Assembly: GCA_029940245.1 (NCBI GenBank) | Contig: JAOZRF010000082.1 | Span: forward strand, 1 to 9,382 | Reading direction: 5' to 3' | Source: Desulfobacula sp. | GTDB lineage: Bacteria; Desulfobacterota; Desulfobacteria; Desulfobacterales; Desulfobacteraceae | DNA: 9,382 nt | Part shown: positions 7,121-9,382 of the stretch, piece after piece | Position numbering within the stretch: the first letter of the stretch is position 1 | Layout of the letters: every line of letters begins with the position of its first letter | Notes under the pieces: model-generated | What the model was told of the DNA's origin: nothing | Databases searched by the model: none | What the model saw: the letters and a program-made list of their open reading frames with translations, nothing else | Made by a program: the position numbers and the translations under genes

Positions 7121-7138
7121 TGCACAGCCTTATGTGCA
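7121..7138. promoter_or_regulatory. Inverted repeat TGCACA-N6-TGTGCA, candidate enhancer (UAS) for the sigma-54 activator
   Basis: TGCACA (7121-7126), six bases GCCTTA, then TGTGCA (7133-7138) form a perfect 6-bp dyad, similar in shape to NtrC-class binding sites. Its centre is about 105 bp upstream of the minus-strand sigma-54 promoter, a usual enhancer spacing. It is about 305 bp from the plus-strand one. TGTGCA recurs at 7233 and 7333. Confidence 0.4.
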
Positions 7139-7213
7139 GGTGAAATCGCAAAAACTTAAAATGTGAATTTTACTTCTTTTTTCCCTCATTTTATGCCGCA
7201 GGGCCTTGTCCCC

Positions 7214-7244
7214 CACATTTTGCATATAAATGTGTGCAAAATGT
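7214..7244. repeat. Perfect 10-bp inverted repeat with an overlapping alternative dyad
   Basis: ACATTTTGCA (7215-7224) and TGCAAAATGT (7235-7244) are perfectly complementary around ten bases. A second perfect dyad, CACATTT (7214-7220) with AAATGTG (7228-7234), uses the same left arm, so as RNA the two cannot form together. The centre of the larger dyad (7229.5) lies within one base of the midpoint between the GG elements of the two divergent sigma-54 promoters. It may be a shared protein-binding site or an RNA switch. Confidence 0.5.
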
Positions 7245-7270
7245 CTATGTTCATAGGCACACTTTTTTTT
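7232..7270 (+). terminator. Terminator-like hairpin with eight T in an intergenic region
   Basis: GTGTGC (7232-7237) pairs with GCACAC (7257-7262). A nested CTATG-TT-CATAG hairpin (7245-7256) lies inside, with a bulge on the left side only. Eight T follow (7263-7270). This looks like an intrinsic terminator on the plus strand, though no protein gene ends upstream of it; it might end a small RNA beginning around 7100. Its left arm overlaps the right arm of the 7215-7244 dyad, so the two structures compete. Confidence 0.4.
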
Positions 7271-7433
7271 ATATGTATTTCAAGTACTTATATGTTTTGT
7301 GTTGTTTTTGGATTGATTTGAGTCCATAAACCTGTGCATTTTTTTTATTTTCTGGAGTTCTCAATTGCACCATAAAGAGGTTTTTATATTATAAATTAAG
7401 ATACTTGACTCGATATTGATTTTTGTATTTACA

Positions 7434-7449
7434 TGGCACAATCATTGCT
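7434..7449 (+). promoter_or_regulatory. Sigma-54 (RpoN) promoter with consensus core, upstream of the receiver operon
   Basis: TGGCAC, five bases AATCA, then TTGCT gives an exact match to TGGCAC-N5-TTGC(A/T). Transcription would start near 7460, only about 11 bases before the ATG at 7471, with the AGGGA ribosome-binding site (7463-7467) at the very 5' end of the message. This placement supports the reality of the short ORF at 7471. Confidence 0.8.
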
Positions 7450-7470
7450 CTTATTTTCTTTTAGGGAATT

Positions 7471-7677
7471 ATGGATTTGTCTTTCATGAATATTTTACTG
7501 GATACTGATTATTGGAAAATTTTCAACCAGGATAAAAGATTGAAAAAAAACTGGAAAGAGCATGCAGAAACAAAGTTCATGTTAAAGACTTCCGGGTTCA
7601 TAGAACTATCCCTGTGGTACCAGAACATTTTGACTGCCTTAAGGATGACAAACATAGGTTACAATGATAAACAATAA
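7471..7677 (+). CDS. Small hypothetical protein, first gene of a sigma-54 operon with a receiver
   Basis: This is a 68-residue reading frame, rich in charged and aromatic residues (DTDYWKIF, DKRLKKNWKEHAE, SLWYQNIL). It has no signal peptide, membrane span or recognisable domain. Support for it being real comes from context. An AGGGA ribosome-binding site lies four bases before the ATG. A consensus sigma-54 promoter sits just upstream. The next gene starts 14 bases before its stop codon, an overlap typical of coupled genes. It may be a partner of the receiver or a leader whose translation feeds the receiver gene. It could also be the decayed remnant of the front part of a larger hybrid kinase whose receiver survives downstream. 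No function can be named. Confidence 0.55.
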   Translation: MDLSFMNILLDTDYWKIFNQDKRLKKNWKEHAETKFMLKTSGFIELSLWYQNILTALRMTNIGYNDKQ

Positions 7678-8059
7678 GAATCTGCGCGGGAATGAATCAA
7701 TTCTTTTTATTGATGATGAATCTTTTATTGTGCATGTCCAGCAAAAGGTCTTTGAACGGTATGGGTACAGTGTCACACCTTTTGTCAGCAGCCTTGGTGC
7801 ACTGAATGAATTTAAAGCCCGACCCTGGATTTTCGACATTGTCATCTGCGATATGGCAATGCCGACCATGACAGGTTTGGAACTGGCACACAGGATTAAA
7901 CAGATCAGACCTGATATCCCAGCCATCATCTCTACAGGTTTCAGCGAACAGATCAACAATGATAATTATCGTGACATGGGTGTTGACGGTTTTTTAATGA
8001 AACCTTTTAGTAGAGAAGAGTCCCTGAAGCTGATTCGACATCTTCTGGACAACAGCTAG
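7664..8059 (+). CDS. Single-domain response regulator (orphan receiver)
   Basis: This 131-residue protein is a receiver domain and nothing else. Visible parts are the acidic pair D17/D18 in ILFIDDE, phospho-acceptor D63 in IVICDMAMPTMTG, T91 in ISTGFSE and K113 in GFLMKPFSR. All phosphorylation residues are present. The style (GNESILFIDDE at the start, DMAMPTMTG, STGFSEQI, FLMKPFSREE) closely resembles the C-terminal receivers of large PAS-type hybrid histidine kinases common in Desulfobacteraceae. It may thus be a freed phospho-relay module like Spo0F or CheY, or a piece left from a hybrid kinase. No kinase is adjacent on this strand. The start ATG 7664 lies inside the preceding 68-residue gene (14-bp overlap) with only a weak AGG upstream, so coupling is likely. 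Expression is probably from the sigma-54 promoter at 7434. Confidence 0.9.
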   Translation: MINNKNLRGNESILFIDDESFIVHVQQKVFERYGYSVTPFVSSLGALNEFKARPWIFDIVICDMAMPTMTGLELAHRIKQIRPDIPAIISTGFSEQINNDNYRDMGVDGFLMKPFSREESLKLIRHLLDNS

Positions 8060-8074
8060 CCCCCTAGTAGCCTG

Positions 8075-8092
8075 CTTGACAATGCTGTCAGG
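8075..8092 (+). terminator. Weak hairpin after the receiver gene
   Basis: CTTGACA (8075-8081) and TGTCAGG (8086-8092) form a seven-pair stem with one G-T wobble around the loop ATGC, 15 bp after the receiver stop codon. Only three T follow, so it is a poor intrinsic terminator, but the position is suitable. Confidence 0.3.
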
Positions 8093-8134
8093 TTTACATT
8101 CGTGATATACCGGTTGTGACAACAATAAAGTGTA

Positions 8135-8162
8135 GTGAAAACGCCTTTTGCATTGTTTTCAC
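8135..8162. repeat. 8-bp inverted repeat between convergent genes
   Basis: GTGAAAAC (8135-8142) and GTTTTCAC (8155-8162) are perfectly complementary around 12 bases, in the 152-bp gap between the convergent receiver and dehydrogenase genes. There is no strong T tract on either strand. It may help terminate or stabilise the ends of both messages. Confidence 0.3.
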
Positions 8163-8211
8163 AGGGCTCTGCACCTGTTACGAGAAGTGCATGTTGTCTG
8201 TCTTTCAGGGG

Positions 8212-9195
8212 TCATGATTCCAGGACCTCTGGATTGACGATATGCGGCACCTGCCTGTTTGAATAAAAGTCAATGATATTCATGGCTGCCAATACAGACA
8301 TTTGATTCCTGGCCTCTATTGTTCCTGATCCTACATGGGGAAGAATGCAGACATTTTCCATAAATAGAAGCGGGTTATCCTTTTGCATGGGTTCAGGATT
8401 TGTCACATCCAGGCCGGTTCCCCAGATATCACCCGCTTGTATTGCATGGGCCAGGTCTTTTTCATGATGGATAGGGCCCCTGGCAGTATTAATAAAAATT
8501 GCCGAAGGTTTCATTTTTTGAAAGGCGGACCTGTTAAAGATTTTTTTGGTTGCAGAAGTCAACGCACAATGAACCGAAAGCACATCGCTTTTCAAAAGAA
8601 GATCGTCAAATTCGACATAGCTTGCATTTAAAAGTTTTTCAGCATCCTTATTCCGGGTTCGGTTATGATAAATAATATCCATATTATAGGCATTTTTACA
8701 GCGCTGGGCCATTTTAACACCGATCCGGCCAAGCCCGAAAATGCCCAGAGTTTTGTTTTTCAGTTCAACTCCAAGCTTGCCCGTGGGATTGAAATATCCC
8801 CATTGGCCATTGATAATGGTTTTATGCAGAAAAAACATTTTTCTTGCAACAGCGATCATCAGGCCAAAGGCAATGTCTGCCGTGGCTTCGCTCATGGCAT
8901 CCGGTGTAAACCCGATGGGAATGCCAAAGCGGGTAGCTGCGGCAATATCAATATTATCATAGCCCACGGCAAATTGAGAGATGATTTCAAGGTGGCGGCA
9001 TTGTTCTAAAAAATGCTTGTCAATCTTGTCGGTGAGGGTGCAGAGCAGGGCATGATGGGTCTTTGCCTGTTCGATAAGCTCGTTTTGTGTCATGGGTCTT
9101 TGTTTTTCCCATATTGTGAGAAGAAAATCCTCTTTTTCCAGAAGACGTATTCCCTCCCTGGGGTATTGTCTTGACACCAGTATGTTTTTTTTCAT
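8212..9195 (-). CDS. D-2-hydroxyacid dehydrogenase (glyoxylate/hydroxypyruvate reductase-like)
   Basis: This 327-residue cytoplasmic NAD(P)-dependent dehydrogenase would interconvert a 2-oxoacid and a D-2-hydroxyacid. The nucleotide-binding glycine motif GLGRIG lies at 154-159. The catalytic triad is R239 (NTARG), E268 (NPEP) and H287 (LPHVGSGT). After the second beta strand the sequence is YHNRTRNK (N178, R179) instead of an aspartate, which suggests NADPH preference. The C-terminal part (LDVTNPEPM...LPHVGSGT..ARNQMS) resembles glyoxylate/hydroxypyruvate reductases. The start is set at ATG 9195 because AAAGGA lies nine bases upstream of it. The frame can be extended to a TTG at 9222, but that would put this ribosome-binding site inside the coding region. 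The gene stands alone; its substrate in this organism is not shown by context. Confidence 0.93.
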   Translation of the reverse strand: MKKNILVSRQYPREGIRLLEKEDFLLTIWEKQRPMTQNELIEQAKTHHALLCTLTDKIDKHFLEQCRHLEIISQFAVGYDNIDIAAATRFGIPIGFTPDAMSEATADIAFGLMIAVARKMFFLHKTIINGQWGYFNPTGKLGVELKNKTLGIFGLGRIGVKMAQRCKNAYNMDIIYHNRTRNKDAEKLLNASYVEFDDLLLKSDVLSVHCALTSATKKIFNRSAFQKMKPSAIFINTARGPIHHEKDLAHAIQAGDIWGTGLDVTNPEPMQKDNPLLFMENVCILPHVGSGTIEARNQMSVLAAMNIIDFYSNRQVPHIVNPEVLES

Positions 9196-9262
9196 CAAGT
9201 TCAGTCCTTTATCTATAAACAATAATTTAACTTAACTTTCGGCCATAAGTCCTTGCATACGG

Positions 9263-9335
9263 GGGGTCAGGCTTGTTTTATTGTGTTTTTATCAAAAAAT
9301 CGACAAAAAAAATGCAATAATGCAATCCTGACCCC
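9263..9335. mobile_element. Hairpin element with GGGGTCAGG/CCTGACCCC ends (REP/MITE-like)
   Basis: GGGGTCAGG (9263-9271) is mirrored by CCTGACCCC (9327-9335). Complementarity continues imperfectly inward: left arm GGGGTCAGGcTTGttTTATTG against the reverse complement of the right arm, GGGGTCAGGaTTGcaTTATTG. This makes a long stem around an A/T-rich centre. Such ends resemble repetitive palindromes mobilised by REP-associated (Y1/IS200-like) transposases; that link is from memory. No transposase gene is inside the window. Confidence 0.5.
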
Positions 9336-9382
9336 ACTCAAATCCTGACCCCACTCAAATCCTGACCCCACTCAAATCTGGA
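9324..9382 (+). repeat. 17-bp tandem repeat, three perfect copies, running to the window edge
   Basis: The unit AATCCTGACCCCACTCA occurs head to tail at 9324-9340, 9341-9357 and 9358-9374, followed by a partial fourth copy (AATCTGGA). The first copy contains the right end of the adjacent hairpin element, so the array looks like amplification of that element's terminus. It may continue beyond the window. Confidence 0.9.

Larger units (their letters stand above)
7027..7433. other. Regulatory region between two divergent sigma-54 promoters, without a convincing protein gene
   Basis: This stretch of about 400 bp holds no ORF with a usable ribosome-binding site. It contains the dyads at 7121-7138 and 7214-7244, the T-tailed hairpin at 7232-7270 and a third TGTGCA at 7333-7338. 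AT-rich ends could favour DNA bending. A weak sigma-70-like pair, TTGCAC (7365-7370) and TATTAT (7387-7392), is also present on the plus strand. The simplest reading is a shared enhancer and intergenic control region, perhaps with a small RNA. Confidence 0.5.

Noticed and set aside
7100..7270. Known riboswitch or 6S RNA in the intergenic region
   Set aside because: No recognised conserved core was found; only generic hairpins and a T-tract support an RNA here.
7193..7321. ATG-initiated reading frame of about 42 codons on the plus strand in the intergenic region
   Set aside because: No ribosome-binding site, it runs through the dyads and T-tract, and composition does not look coding.
7639..7959. 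106-residue minus-strand frame opposite the receiver
   Set aside because: It is antisense to a receiver with all catalytic residues; the sequence looks non-coding.
9196..9222. N-terminal extension of the dehydrogenase to a TTG start at 9222
   Set aside because: The extra nine codons contain the AAAGGA ribosome-binding site used by ATG 9195, and the family starts at MKKNILVS-like sequence.
9324..9382. CRISPR array at the right edge
   Set aside because: The 17-bp units are directly adjacent with no spacers, so this is a simple tandem repeat.

Overview
The window looks like chromosomal DNA from a sulfate-reducing bacterium of the Desulfobacteraceae type (Desulfobacterota). This is an inference from protein style: a sigma-54 response regulator with a PAS histidine kinase, a hybrid-kinase-like single receiver, an Old Yellow Enzyme relative with a cysteine cluster, and moderately AT-rich DNA. 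No ribosomal RNA or other taxonomic marker is present.

Layout. Positions 1-606 hold the 3' end of an FMN-dependent NADH:flavin oxidoreductase. It overlaps a decayed DNA-3-methyladenine glycosylase remnant (599-915) that carries a frameshift at a run of nine C. A 170-residue uncharacterised cysteine-containing protein follows on the minus strand (998-1510). Next come a sigma-54-dependent response regulator (1692-3101, +) and, tail to tail with overlapping stop codons, a membrane histidine kinase (3098-4996, -). The kinase is translationally coupled to an upstream family 5 (Opp/Dpp-type) solute-binding lipoprotein (4989-6638, -). Upstream of that, past a strong hairpin terminator (6756-6792), is a 31-codon gene (6831-6926, -). 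It encodes a signal peptide followed by only about seven residues, GGGGGPY. A 400-bp regulatory region separates this gene from a small operon on the plus strand (68-residue unknown protein plus a single-domain receiver, 7471-8059). Both flanks of that region carry sigma-54 type promoter sequences pointing outward, with large inverted repeats between them. The window ends with a D-2-hydroxyacid dehydrogenase (8212-9195, -) and a hairpin and tandem-repeat element with GGGGTCAGG/CCTGACCCC ends (9263-9382).

How the genes may work together (inference). The kinase and the sigma-54 activator are probably cognate partners. The lipoprotein belongs to a family that binds peptides outside the cytoplasmic membrane, yet no ABC permease or ATPase is beside it, which points to ligand sensing rather than import. 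The tiny secreted peptide next door has a sigma-54 promoter that the activator could drive. Together these genes could form a self-contained secreted-peptide sensing circuit: peptide, binding lipoprotein, kinase, sigma-54 activator, peptide gene. The orphan receiver operon has an even better sigma-54 promoter and may be a second output. This is the most interesting part of the window. It rests on motif reading and gene order only.
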